Source: Cryptomeria japonica (taxonomy: Eukaryota; Streptophyta; Pinopsida; Cupressales; Cupressaceae). From it: a stretch of DNA of 64,000 bases. Shown piece by piece: positions 53,291 to 64,000 of this stretch. Under the pieces are notes generated by a model, which ran no database searches, was not told where the DNA came from, and worked only from the letters and a program-made list of their open reading frames with translations. Each line of letters begins with the position of its first letter. The stretch's first letter is position 1. The position numbers were made by a program, and so were the translations under genes. The DNA lies in contig NC_081407.1 in assembly GCF_030272615.1 (NCBI RefSeq), positions 147,123,744 to 147,187,743 on the forward strand, written 5' to 3'.

Positions 53291-55434
53291 AACATGTTTG
53301 AATGATAATCAAACGAATGAAAATTTTGAAATTAAAAGTGATGTACTAGACAACCTTCCTAGCTTGGTTTCATGGAGACAGGTTAGGACACATGCATAAA
53401 GATTGTTTAGACATTTTTTTATAATAAGAAATCTGGGTTTCAATGTCAATTAATGGTACAACTAATTAAAATGACTAAAATGCGAAAAGTGATGAAGAAG
53501 TTAGGCTTTTATGTCAAACCCAAGAAGAAGGATGAGTCTTTAAAACAAGTTGTATCGACTGTTGCTAGCGTCTTTGATACAATCTGAAAGAAAAATCATT
53601 CTAAAGATAAAAATGCGACACGATGGGCAATAACAACAACTTTTATAAGCCAAACAACTTCTGATATAATAATGATGAGTAACATAGGTGGATATCTTAA
53701 TATTCATCATAAAACATTGTCAAGAGCTGTAAAAAGAAGAGTTAATTTTGAAAGCGATTCGGCAAACAATTTTTTTTTTAGTGGTAGACTACTAAGGTCT
53801 GATATGAAACTTACTAGTGAAGTCAAAACTTTGATCAAAAAATTCTGGCATGATAATACGAGAGTATCACCTAATGTTAGAGATGTTCTTAAATTAAGAG
53901 TTGGGTCAAAAATTCATGATCCACATCCAAAACACCTATTAGACATGACTCAAATTGTACTATACAAATTTGTTTTGGATGATAAGGTGTTGACTATTAG
54001 CATTTGTCAAAGGTCTTTTGAAAAATGTAAACCTTGGTATGTTCGAATTAACAAGGAAAGAGTCACATGTTGTTGCAAAAATCATGTTCAATTTCTCTAC
54101 CATTATGATGTATTTCGATATATATGTGTTACCATGCATAGTCATGGAATGTTCCAAGAATGTGGTATAAATATACCACCTGAAACTATAAAGGAGTTTA
54201 TATCATGTTTGTTTTGTAACCCATCAAATGAGCAAAATTTTCTTTTAAATGCATGTGTTTTCGGTTTATGTGATATATGTGGCAATCTTGCATTGTTGGA
54301 TAAATGTTTTCATGAAAATATTTCAAATGATTTTGGACAACAATTAGTTGATGTTAAAAGATTTAAAATTGTTGAGTATCCACCGAAGGATGGAAAGGTT
54401 GGAAGACGGTGCGATCTAATTACTGAAATAGTTAGTGTTCATGCATTTATGAATGAATTTAAGAGTAAGATTGTACCTAAATATGTTAAGAACACTCAAA
54501 ATGCTAGATGGCTCGATGGTCAATTTTGAATATGTAAGGATAATTTCTTGTTGGTAGTATACTTTCGGTCATTGACTTTGTAGAGAACTACATGCTAGCA
54601 CCACAAGATGACATCCAATCACAATACTACAATTTAATGCAAGTATCGATTTATGTCCATATTGTCTATAGGCATGGACCAGATAGTGTAGAAGAGGATT
54701 GTAAAATTTTGAGAGAGTACCATTTCTATATGAGTGATAATAAATTACACTCATCTGATTTTGTCCAGTATTGCTTCAAGACCTTTTTTGAGAATTTGAG
54801 GGAGAGAGAAATTCAGATGACACAACATCTAATATGGTCAGATAATTGCATAGGGCAGTTCAAGAATGCTAGAATGTTTTATAGGTTGAGTAGGATTCAT
54901 AAGAAAACTAATATCGAACACATGTTGAGTTTTTTTTTTAGGCTAGACACAGGAAAGGAGAACATGATGGTGTTGGTGCATGTGTTAAGAGATCCCTTTG
55001 CAGAGAGCAACTCAAATTCGAGGAAAAGGCTAAATTTAAAAATGCAAGTGCAATTGTGGATTGGTGTAGTGCAACTTTATCCACAGGATCAAGTCAGAAC
55101 TCTACAATTAGACATTTCTTCTAGCTAGTTAAAGAGGAGAATATCCTTCCAAGATATGATTGTGATACACTCAATGGGTCAGCTAGATGGCATTCATTTA
55201 AGATTTCTAATTCTAACACTTGGACTATATGGACTAGAGAGCTTGCATGTTTTAGTCAATTTTGTGTTGTAGGTGAATGGGAAGAATGCGAGAATATGGA
55301 ATGGGTCGAAGAATGGCAACACAAATCCTTAACTCCTTGTGAGACACAATATCAAGATGTTAGAAGAAATGAAGGCCTAGATCATGTATTTGCATCAGAA
55401 GATTATGATCGTGTTTTAGACCTCCTACAACCTA

Positions 55435-55567
55435 GTAGTTTAATTCAATTTCTTGTTTATAACTTTAAATCATATATTTTTATGTATTGTCATATAATTT
55501 ATGATTGTATTTGAATTATAAATTTGAACAATTTTTATTTCTACATGTACTTAAGTTTGTTTTCTAG
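55435..55567 (+). other. Spliceosomal intron in the transposase-like gene
   Basis: The coding frame ends ...VLDLLQP at CCTA, followed by donor GTAGTT. The AT-rich 133-bp stretch ends TTTGTTTTCTAG, and coding resumes GNVYVVVARKDNDEKVEYWL. U-richness and the ends are those of plant introns. Confidence 0.65.
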
Positions 55568-55953
55568 GAAATGTGTATGTTGTTGTTGCACGCAAGGATA
55601 ATGATGAGAAGGTTGAGTATTGGCTAGCTAGATGTATAGAACCTAAGAAAAAGTTGATATGTGATCAAGTAGATGATGATGGTTTTCATTATCTAGTTGG
55701 GTCTGTTGTGGTAGTTGGCACATGGCTACACAAATACTTAACAAGAAGGAATGGCTTACTAGCTTATGAAGACTACCAATCAGAAAAGAAGATTATACTC
55801 TATTCTCATTTGGTGGTGGCAAAAAACATCAAATTAGAAAGATACAAAGGTAAACCTGCTAATAAGGTATTGTGGACACTTTCAGCAGAAGAGCATGAGG
55901 CAATCATAGATGCATTGCAGAAGAGAGAGGATGAAGATGGTACATTAGGTTGA
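55568..55953 (+). CDS. Last exon of the transposase-like gene, small barrel-like C-terminal module
   Basis: About 126 open codons: NVYVVVARKDNDEKVEYWLA, CIEPKKKLICDQVDDDGFHY, LVGSVVVVGTWLHKYLTRRN and IILYSHLVVAKNIKLERYKG, with a helical end SAEEHEAIIDALQKREDEDG and a stop. The alternation of short strands (VVVA, YWLARCIE, YLVGSVVVVG, ILYSHLVVA) suggests a small beta-barrel of the BAH/Tudor/SH3 sort; this is inference. No lesion is seen in this exon, unlike upstream. Confidence 0.55.
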
Positions 55954-56617
55954 ATCAAATCTATATGCATGTAAGTTTGTGTTAATTGTGGTAACTCTTT
56001 TATATTTAATTATGATAATTGTTTTTATTTGTCCCTTTAACATTGTATTTGTCTACATTTGATACAATTTTGGTTTCATAAACAACATTGTATTAGTTAT
56101 CTTCTTCTTAATGTTATTTTATGCACATTGTAATTGTGTTACAATCATTCTGATATGATATATTTATTTTATCATAATCTCTTCGTAGATTAATTGTAAG
56201 TTCTTGATTTTATTATTATTTTAAGAATAGGATTTTATTTTAAATTGGGATAATTATTTTATTGAATTATAAACTGTTGCACTATAAGATGATCAATCAC
56301 AATGTTAAAATATAAAGTCATAAATAGATCATATATAATCACTAGAGGACACCAAATCACAAAACAACATCACATATATAATCACTAGAGGGCGCCAAAT
56401 CACTTAACAAGACCTGATATCATAATAGCAACAAAATGACATAATAAAAAGTCCTATATATAATCACATAACAATTCCTGATGACATAATAACAAGTCTT
56501 GAAAAAATAATAACAAGGAAATGACATTAAAACAAGTCCAAATAACATAATAACATAGCAAGTGTCATCATAAAAATTCCATAATACAATAACATGACAT
56601 GATCTAAAATATATAAT
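55954..56617. other. Spacer between two convergent genes
   Basis: AT-rich. 56330-56600 contains imperfect repeats (ATAATCACTAGAGGRCRCCAAA twice; ATAATAACAAG and CATAATAACA several times). It is probably the shared 3' region of the transposase-like gene and the minus-strand gene. No ORF supported. Confidence 0.5.
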
Positions 56618-58682
56618 CTAAGAACTCTCGTGCATCTCATCTCCAGTCCTCTTTACTCCACGTGAAGGTGGCTGAGATGAATCAACCTATTGTACATGGT
56701 CCTGAGATGCACCATCTTGTGTGTGTGCAGTATCAGTGTCTCCACCCTCCTGTACATTATTAAAATATTTTGCATCAGAAGAAGATTTAACATGAGAAGA
56801 AGTTACTTACATAATTCACTTATAAAGTAATTAAATGCTGAAAATTTAAAATAAATTACCATACGACCGTGCTCTACAATGCCCTCACTAGTATGTGGAG
56901 GTCCACTATCATGAACAAGAAAAGTGGTTGAAGTCAAGTCCTATAAAAAAACATTATACATGAATTTTGATAATACCTCAAAAAGCTAGGTACATAGTAT
57001 AAATAAATTAGAAATTATTTTTCTTATCATCACCACAAATGACAATGTCGACGGTTGCATCTGGCTCAATCCCATAGCCATACCAATACTGGTAGTGGTA
57101 TTGAATTGAACAACATATAGAAAGCATGAATCAACTTGTATATATACATAAATTATAAAGTATATATATAGACTACAAGTTTATCACATAAAAGCATACA
57201 TATGGTGTGTCATGTGCAGGCAAATTAACTGATGGGTGAAGGTGTACATATGATGCACCATCAAACAATCCAAAAGCCTGCAATTGCAAAAAATAACGAA
57301 CATGAATCAGAGTTGTACATAAATTAGTAAGCATATAAATGCTTCAAATTAATGGATGAAAAACATACTAGTGGTATATGAGGCTGAGCCTCAGTGGTCG
57401 ACGGGTCACGTGAAGAACTCCCACCTCGGTGCTACATGAAGCACCCTACAAAATTGAAAAAACATATCATACACATCATTACATTAAAATTTTTATTGTT
57501 TATTTTAAATGTACATATCAATACAATGTATCTAGATGAAAGTGCATACAGTAAATGGGGCACCAACATCTCTAGGTATCGAGGCAACATGATGTCGGTT
57601 CCTTAATGATGTGGTATGATCCATCATTTGTTCAAAAAAAATTGACTCATGTTATGGTTCATATGTGTATATATAAGGAATTTAATATTGCACTGTAAAC
57701 TATATAAATAAATTTGTACCTCTGTAGGTTGATCATCGTCTACGCACAAGAGACCAACATATGAAGAGATGACATCAACATGTGCAGCCTCCTCAGCATC
57801 ATCATAACCACCATGGGCAGCATCAACATCACCAAAATCACCATCTCCTCCAGGGGAAACCTCACTCTGTGGACCTGTACATACATTCTCATAGCTCATG
57901 CAAACATGTGCTAAGCTGGGGGCAACCCTCACCTCGTGCAACTACAGTACCAAATTGCCCGATAAGGCACTCAATGAACCAAAAGCAGAATCCACTGCTC
58001 GATGATGGGCACGTGCTGGAACAACCGGTGCAGGAAGAGGAACCAAGGGATCATCACGCACATAGTTTCTAACTCTGTTGCTCAATTTGGCCCTCGACCT
58101 ATCTTGGGGCATGCCTCTCCCGACCCCCTGAAATGATCTAATATCAAAGTAATTGGATTTTTTACCCAATTCAAATTCAACCCACAATTTTTTCAAAAAA
58201 TACATGGGGACCTCATGATTGGAGTGTGGCTGATAGTAAAAGACCATCCACCACCACTCCCAAAAGTGTCTAGCTATGCTTGGGTGCCTACACCATCGAA
58301 TTCAGATCTGTGGCTTCTTCAGATCTATCTCTTCACCCGTCTTAGGGTTAACAAAATATTGTTTCAAATCCATTTTTGTTATTTTTAATTCATTGACTTG
58401 TTTGTATGATAGGCCATTAGTGTAAAATGCACGCAATCTCTCCCTCCAACTATGATGGCTATCCAGCTCACTATCTAAAGCTTGTACAGACTGTACAATC
58501 CCTTTCATACTATCTACAAGGCGTAACAGCTATGGAGGTGGATGAGGCTCATGTCTAATGGTATGGATATCTCTAATCAAAGAATCAATATTCCTCCTAA
58601 TGGTCTACCTCAACTGATCAGGTAGAGGTGGAGGTGGAGGTGGTGCTAGACCTAATAGCTCATCTATCTCAAACTCATCCAT
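56618..58682 (-). pseudogene. Convergent multi-exon gene of unknown function
   Basis: Not recognised. The first main exon begins at ATG 58682 (MDEFEIDELLGLAPPPPPPL) after a possible acceptor TATATATGCAG, and runs to about 57722. It includes WRERLRAFYTNGLSYKQVNE, KMDLKQYFVNPKTGEEIDLK, HFWEWWWMVFYYQPHSNHEV and LKKLWVEFELGKKSNYFDIR, with four in-frame stops. Further exon-like blocks lie at about 57551-57620, 57375-57446, 57200-57277 (AFGLFDGASYVHLHPSVNLP), 57034-57088 (YWYGYGIEPDATVDIVI), 56860-56940 (DLTSTTFLVHDSGPPHTSEG, with TAG acceptor and GTAATT donor) and 56618-56749 (GVKRTGDEMHESS, stop). A possible extra 5' exon is MAQNANENKILIENEPLVDS (59113). The regular splice signals argue for a real gene. 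Its position tail-to-tail with the transposase-like gene suggests a two-gene element. Confidence 0.5.
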
Positions 58683-59009
58683 TATGTGAAAATAATCTGC
58701 ATATATATACAAACATGAAAATTTACAATTACTATTTAATTTACATTTCACCTTCCAAAAAAACTTATAATTAAATACAATTTACCAACTTAAATATAAA
58801 TAAAGGAAACTCACACAGATTTATATTATTAATAGGTGGGTCTATTTTAATAATAAGCATCATTTAAGAAATATTATTCACTTAAATCAAAGTATAAGAA
58901 ATATTCTACAAAATAAAACATCATAATGCCCATGCAACTCAAACAATACTTTTTAACATCTAAAGATGCATTAGTATAAGTTCCATCAAAATCATAAAAA
59001 TGATCATAT

Positions 59010-59027
59010 GAGAGAGAGAGAGAGAGA
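59010..59027. repeat. (AG)n microsatellite
   Basis: About nine AG units, read as a Leu-Ser run on the minus strand inside the possible 5' exon MAQNANEN.... Confidence 0.85.
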
Positions 59028-59113
59028 ATAGATAATGAATAATCATCTCCTCTAGAATCCACTAAGGGTTCATTCTCGATTAAGATTTTGTTTTCGTTGG
59101 CATTTTGGGCCAT

Positions 59114-59648
59114 AATGGTGCATTTGTATGTTTTTTATAGAGAGATGGATGATTACAATACCTATGATAGTTGTACTTTGGGACCCATAGTAGTTGACCA
59201 TCCTATCATGAGAGGCTTCCAATCATAGTGTAATGGTAGCGTTGTGTAGTTCATCTTTTCAAAGAAGGTAACTTCCATGGAATTAGAATTTAGTACCCTT
59301 GCAATATTTAACCATTATCTTCAATTAGGCTACCACTTTATATTTTCAACTTGATAGGAATCAATTCAACTACTCTCTTTTGGTTTTAACTAAATCCATT
59401 AAAGTCATAAGTTATATCTATGAACTTGTCAATACATGTATTGCTTTGTTGTGTTCTTTGCTAGAATCATGGGATGATTTAGTGATCGCAACTAGTAGTA
59501 CTACACTAAGTTGAAGCTTGAATAAATAGTAGGTTCTCTACTCTTGGAGGAGTTAAAACAAAAAAAACTCAATTTTTTTTAAAGGATGCATTGGTTATTA
59601 GAGGAAGATAAAAGGGTAAAGCAAAGAGAAAAAAAAGGAAAAAGGACA
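59114..59648. other. Flank between the minus-strand gene and element I
   Basis: 535 bp with no recognised gene, repeat end or inverted repeat. It may hold the promoter of the minus-strand gene. The last bases (GGACA, 59644-59648) would be the target duplication of element I if its far end could be seen. Confidence 0.4.
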
Positions 59649-60849
59649 TGTTAGGAACTGAGAAGGACAATTGAGAGGGGGGGGGGTTAATCAGTTGTCA
59701 ATAAATTACAACCCAAAACAAAAATTATTCCAACTTAAAACTTAGTGTTAGTAAAATAGATTAATAGTTATATTAATATCGGTACAACTTAATATATGAA
59801 ATAGAAAGAGAAACAACATCTGCAACACATGACACAAAGATTTTAATGTGGAAACCCTATAAGGGGAAAAATGACAGTGGGAAACCTTACCCACAATCAG
59901 ATGATACTACTACAGATAGTAAGTGAATACAATAATGGGGTTTGCACATGCAGAAAGGCCAACCGCCTAGTGCTCACTTCTCAATTAGAAAATAGGAGTC
60001 ACACTGACTACAATTGGATGGTTAAATCCAATAACAATGTATTGCTTCAGTATAGTATCTACAATGCTGGATTCAGTACTGGTTTAAGCTCTGACTATGA
60101 GTGCCAAACACTTCATAAACCTTTCCTTCAACCTTCAAATAATATCTGCTTGATTTGTACAAGGATCTGCTATTTTTTGCTTTTCACAATGATCTTCAAT
60201 ATTCACACACACTTATATACTGCTTCCAAATAAGATCTTACAATTATTTATACAAAACCTAAGACCTCATCATTAGGTCGGCTCCCAAAAGATATTACAT
60301 TTACAAAATAAGTCTTGATGCAATACAATATGTTGGCCTCAATACATTTACACATTATCCAATCAATAAACCATTTCCAAAATGTGTTGTGCTGATCTGG
60401 AATATGATATCTTGTATCGTTCCATAACCTAGATGTATCTACTGGTTAGGAAAAATATGTGAACCCGATCAGACCAATAAGTAAAACACCAAATGTAAAC
60501 ATCCAATCCATGTCTTCAACATAACCAAATGATCTCCAGATGATAACAAGTCATCATCAACTTCCTGGGATGCCGATAAAAAATATAAGCTACCAGTGAA
60601 ACATATACCGGTGACTGTGCATAAGCCAATATCCATACTGGGACCACAATGTGTCGGTTCAACAACAAACCAATATAACCAGAGTGCCAAATTAACAATG
60701 TAGACCTCCAGAAGGATAATTGTTGACATCAATGACAAAACCAATGCAACACATGATGAAGTCATCCATAATACTGAGAATCTCTTGCTTTGGAATTGAT
60801 GGCAACACTAGATGGAAAAACATCTAAGTGCCAAAATAGAATGCCAACA
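59649..60849 (-). repeat. 3' LTR of element I
   Basis: 1201 bp. In minus sense it begins TGTTGGCATTCTATTTTGG and ends CTCAGTTCCTAACA. Near the end in minus sense lie the C-rich tract (11 G on the plus strand from about 59678) followed by the GTGGAAACCC..GACAGTGGGA block. Confidence 0.85.
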
Positions 60850-60858
60850 ATCTCCCTT
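60850..60858 (-). other. Polypurine tract of element I
   Basis: The minus strand reads AAGGGAGAT just before the TG of the 3' LTR. Confidence 0.7.
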
Positions 60859-61110
60859 AAATAGATCAATCACAAAGTTCTGTAGAAAAAATAGAAACAG
60901 TATAACCAAAACCAAAATACATCTTTCAGAGTAAAATATTTTTCCATAGACATCTCTCCCCCTTTGACATCAAATGCCAAAGTAGTCAAGAATCAAAATC
61001 AGAACATAACATACAACTAACTACTCCCCCTGAGTAGTAGCTCTCCTTCATCAACTTGGAAAAAATATTTTTATGTTAGTCCCTACTGGTTTTATGCCAA
61101 TCTTCATCCT
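60859..61110 (-). other. Element I 3' untranslated region
   Basis: About 250 bp between pol stop and polypurine tract. The minus strand contains TTTGATGTCAAAGGGGGAGA-like sequence near 60975, similar to the 3' region of element D. Confidence 0.55.
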
Positions 61111-61672
61111 TCAAGTCTTTGCTGGTGGGGTGATTACCCCAAGCTTCTCTCTGAGATATTCAAATGTTTCCTTAGGCAAAGGCTTTGTAAAAATAACTGC
61201 AATTTGCTCTTTAGTATTCACATAAGCCAATCTCACTTCATTTTCTTCAACATTTTCTTTCAGAAAATTATACTTAATAGAAACATGTTTTGTTTTAGAG
61301 TGAAATACTGGATTCTTTGATATATCTATTGTTTCTAAATTATCACAGTAAATAATTACCAGTTCTTTTTATTTTACCTTGATATCCTTCAATATTTGCT
61401 TGATCTATAATACTTGAGTGCAATTAGTTGTTGCTACAACATATTCTACTTCTGTTGTAGATAATGATGTACAAGGCTACTTCTTGTTGATCCATGAAAT
61501 TAATCTTTTGCCAAGAAAGAATGCACTACCATTGGTACTCTTTCTGTCATCCATATCTCCTACCCAATTTGCATCTGTATATGCACATAACTCAAAACTA
61601 TCATCCTTAGGATACCATAAACCAAGATTTGATGTGCCTTGTAGGTACCAAAAAATCCTTTTTACTGCAGTT
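61111..61672 (-). pseudogene. Element I RNase H
   Basis: The minus strand reads YLQGTSNLGLWYPKDDSFEL, CAYTDANWVGDMDDRKSTNG, FFLGKRLISWINKK, STTEVEYVVATTNCTQV, CDNLETIDISKNPVFHSKTK and the pol end EQIAVIFTKPLPKETFEYLR, GVITPPAKT with stop at 61111-61113. Stops at about 61466 and 61406 break it. It degrades the RNA strand after copying. Confidence 0.8.
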
Positions 61673-62760
61673 TCATGATTTTCTTTGGGATTTCTTTAAA
61701 AATCTTGAAACAATACACACTACTTTCATTATATCAAGTCTGGTTTGTGTCAAATAAAATAACCCTCCAATCATAGATTTGTACCTTGTCAGATATATAG
61801 GAGTTGAATCATCCTTTGATGTCAACTTATCAGTTGTAGTCATAGAAGTGCTTACCGGTTTGGAGTTTTCCATTTCAAATTTCTTCAAAAGTTCCTTTAA
61901 GTATTTTGTTTAACATATGAATATACCTTTATTTGTTTGAGAAATCTGCAAACCTAGAAATTTTTTTATCTCTCCATTCATAGACATTTCAAATTCTTTC
62001 TACATCTTGTTAGCAAAGTCTTTGCATAGCTCTTCTTCTCCTCCAAAAATGATATCATCCACAAATACTTCAATAACCAAAATATCATCGTTGGTGATTT
62101 TGTAATACAAATTACTATCAGTATTACCTTTTGTGTATCCAATCTTTAGAAGATATTTATCCAGTTTAGCATACCAAGCTCTGGGAGCTTGCTTCAATCC
62201 ATATAAAGCTTTCCTTAACCTGTAAACCATATCCTTATCATCTGTTAATGAAAATCCATTAGGTTTTTCAATGTAAACTTCTTCTTCAATATCTCCATTA
62301 AAAAATGCACATTTTACATCCATCTAATAAACATTATAGTTCTTGTGAGCTACAAATGCAAGAAATAGTCTTATTGCTTCAATTCTGGCTACCGATGCAA
62401 AGGTTTCATTATAATAAATTCCTTCTTTTTGAGAATAAACTTTACAAACTAATCTTTCTTTGTTTCTGATTACTTCACCATCTTCATTAAGTTTATTTCT
62501 AAATACCCATTTAGTTTCAATTACATTTTTGTCTTTAGGTCGGGGAACTAATGTCCAAGTATTATTCTTTTCAATCTGTTCTAATTCATCTTCCATTGCT
62601 TTTATCCAATGTTTATCTTGACATGCTTCAACAACTGATGCTGGTTCAACTTGATAAATTAAACATACCTCTTCATTTGCCAATCTTCCTCTTGTCATAA
62701 CACCTTGATTTTTATTTCCAATTATCTGATTTTCTAAATGATTCAATCTTACATACCTGG
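61673..62760 (-). pseudogene. Element I reverse transcriptase
   Basis: Linker and RT start: LENQIIGNKNQGVMTRGRLA, then WIKAMEDELEQIEKNNTWTL, NVIETKWVFRNKLNEDGEVI, ASVARIEAIRLFLAFVAHKN. A stop at 62324 follows, then MDVKCAFFNGDIEEEVYIEK, KALYGLKQAPRAWYAKLDKY and the catalytic VIEVFVDDIIFGGEEELCKD. The block 61888-61673 has KPVSTSMTTTDKLTSKDDST and YKSMIGGLFYLTQTRLDIMK. Few lesions are seen and the catalytic Asp pair is intact, so it is a useful guide to the 20-codon gap in D. Confidence 0.87.
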
Positions 62761-63087
62761 GTTTATTCTGATTTTCACTTATAGGCTATTGTTCTTCAGT
62801 CACAGTTGAGTTTTCTGATGATGCTGATGTGACTGGTTCTTCATTCTATTTTGGTGCAATCAGTACTGGTTCATTTATAATCATTTCTATTGCCAGTTCA
62901 GAACCTATAGATCTTGATTCTCTTCTAAAATGTTCATCTATCTTTACATTAGTACTTTCAATGATTTTCTGCAGTCTTTTATTATAACATCTATATGCCT
63001 TTCTTCTAGTTGAATAACCAAGAAATATTCCTTCATCACTTCTAGGATCAAATTTGCCAATAGACTCATTTCTCCTAATATAGCATT
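62761..63087 (-). pseudogene. Element I integrase C-terminal linker
   Basis: The minus strand reads YIRRNESIGKFDPRSDEGIF, LGYSTRRKAYRCYNKRLQKI and IIESTNVKIDEHFRRESRS in frames that need one or two shifts. It then has a Glu/Pro/Thr-rich linker to the RT. It parallels 29640-29960 of element D. Confidence 0.65.
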
Positions 63088-64000
63088 TTATATTCTGAAA
63101 TATTTAAGAGTAGGAATATGACTGAACCATAGTTCATAAGGGGTCTTACCGGTTTCACCTTTGATGTGAACTCTGTTGAAAGTATAAACCGTTGTATTCA
63201 CTGCTTCTCTCCAATACACATGAGGTATATTTTCTTCCATCATCATGGTTCTTGCTGCATCCAGTATAGTTTTGTTCTTCCTTTCCACAACTCCATTCTG
63301 CTGGGGTGTCCAGGGTGCTGATAGTTGTCTTTTAATTCCATTCACTTCACAAAATGAATTGAATTACCTAGATGTAAATTCTCCTCCTTGATCAGCTCTC
63401 AAGCATTTAATTTTCTTGCCTGTTTCATTCTCTACCATTGCCTTGTATATCTCGAATCTTGCAAAAGCTTCTGATTTCTCCCTGAGAAAAGTAACCCAAC
63501 ACATTCTAGAATAAGCATCAATTATTAGCATAAAGTATGTATCACCCTAAAGACTTCTTGTTCTTGTTGCACCACATAAATTAGTATGAATTAAATCAAG
63601 AATATTATTGGATTTTTCAGAAATGCTCTTAAATGTTGCTCTAACTTGCTTTCCCATTTGACATTCCTTACATATCGGATTATGAGGTTTTACAATCTTA
63701 GGTAAACCCCTTACTTCCTTGGTTGAACTGATCTTTACAATGGAATCAAAATTCACATGACAAAGTCTTTTATGCCATAACCAACTTTCATCAATCTGAG
63801 CAATTGAACATGTCTTATCACTAGTATTCAAATGAAAGATATTGCCTTTATTCTGATTACTGGTTGCAATTTCTAATCCAGTTTTGTTCATGATTTTGCA
63901 TTTTCCATTCTTAAATTGTAGTTGAAATCCTTTTTCCACTAACTGACCAACACTCAAAAGATTATGCTTTAAACCTTCAACATAATAAACATTGTCAGTA
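63088..64000 (-). pseudogene. Element I integrase and pre-integrase region
   Basis: 63957-63547 encodes SVGQLVEKGFQLQFKNGKCK, then IAQIDESWLWHKRLCHVNFD with the His/Cys zinc site and PICKECQMGKQVRATFKSIS, LDLIHTNLCGATRTRSL. The first catalytic Asp reads Asn (HTNLCG, where D has HIDLCG). The core continues with stops to 63345-63088: KRQLSAPWTPQQNGVVERKN with the catalytic Glu, and TPYELWFSHIPTLKYFRI. The region reaches the window edge; protease and gag lie beyond. Confidence 0.85.

Larger units (their letters stand above)
52767..55953 (+). pseudogene. DDE transposase-like gene of unassigned superfamily
   Basis: ATG at 52767 opens 210 codons. A basic stretch (NQRRKRQRKVLTAEEIAANR then RQRERRSRMRQ) is followed by degenerate Thr-Pro-Asn-Glu-rich repeats. 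After a frame change near 53400 come MTKMRKVMKKLGFYVKPKKK, a stop (53585-53587), and TLSRAVKRRVNFES ... KLTSEVKTLIKKFWHDNTRV (helix-turn-helix-like). A Cys/His-rich middle follows (CCCKNHVQFLYHYDVFRYIC, CVFGLCDICGNLALLDKC). Then come D1 in SVIDFVENYM (54574), D2 in IWSDNCIGQFKNARMF (54841) and an acidic site in KGEHDGVGACVKRS (Glu 54960). That gives about 89 residues D1-D2 and about 40 D2-E, the spacing of many cut-and-paste transposases. Frameshifts lie near 54530 and 54935, with a stop near 55128. A 133-bp intron follows, then the last exon. Confidence 0.6.
59649..64000 (-). mobile_element. Element I: Ty1/Copia retrotransposon, 3' part, cut by the window end
   Basis: Minus-strand element whose 3' LTR is 59649-60849, polypurine tract about 60850-60858 and pol 61111 to beyond 64000. 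Its integrase and RT closely parallel those of element D. Gag and the 5' LTR are outside the window. Confidence 0.9.

Noticed and set aside
53076-53312. Minus-strand ORF rich in Phe, Asn and Trp
   Set aside because: It is the mirror of the Glu/Thr-rich repeat of the plus-strand gene and has no own signals.
59114-59648. Terminal inverted repeat of the transposase-like element
   Set aside because: I found no inverted match to the hairpin region or to 51.5-52.4 kb. The true right end may lie beyond element I, outside the window.

Overview
The window is repeat-rich nuclear DNA from a plant with a very large genome. The long, old, nested LTR retrotransposons of the Ty1/Copia and Ty3/Gypsy types, with Gag-Pol proteins of plant type, suggest a gymnosperm such as a conifer or yew. 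This is inference from style; no single-copy host gene identifies the species. I see no intact host gene, rRNA, tRNA or CRISPR array.

Layout. Bases 1-43212 form one nested pile. The outermost member is element G (minus strand), an LTR element whose right-hand LTR is 42342-43212 and whose other end lies left of the window. G was hit by two elements. (1) Element C is a minus-strand Gypsy element of Tat/Athila type (LTR 24058-25231, gag and protease 19364-21974, continuing at 331-1). C carries Copia element A (332-19358, plus strand, exact 5-bp target duplication GTGAT), and the 3' LTR of A carries Gypsy element B (7296-18810, minus strand, duplication CCAAG/CCAGG). (2) Copia element D (26174-41044, plus strand) carries chromovirus-type Gypsy element E (30288-38186, minus strand, exact duplication ATTAT) inside its reverse transcriptase gene. 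G itself sits in a minus-strand L1-type LINE whose pieces are at 43213-43758 and 49227-49975. Between those pieces lies Copia element H (43759-49226, minus strand, exact duplication GAAAT), a relative of A.

From about 52.4 to 59.1 kb comes a different kind of locus. A plus-strand gene remnant (52767-55953) encodes a basic N-terminal region, a central region with three spaced acidic positions in the pattern of a DDE transposase, and a C-terminal module behind a spliceosomal intron. A convergent multi-exon minus-strand gene (about 58682-56618) follows. Five perfect hairpins lie just upstream of the plus-strand gene (52386-52656). I cannot place this pair in a named transposon superfamily, and it is the best candidate here for something undescribed. 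The window ends in Copia element I (59649 onwards, minus strand), a relative of D.

How the parts work together. Gag, protease, integrase and reverse transcriptase/RNase H of the LTR elements would build virus-like particles, copy RNA and insert the copy. Nearly all coding regions carry stops, frameshifts or deletions, so most copies are dead; E is the least damaged. Relative order of insertion from the nesting: LINE first, then G (and separately H), then C and D, then A and E, then B.
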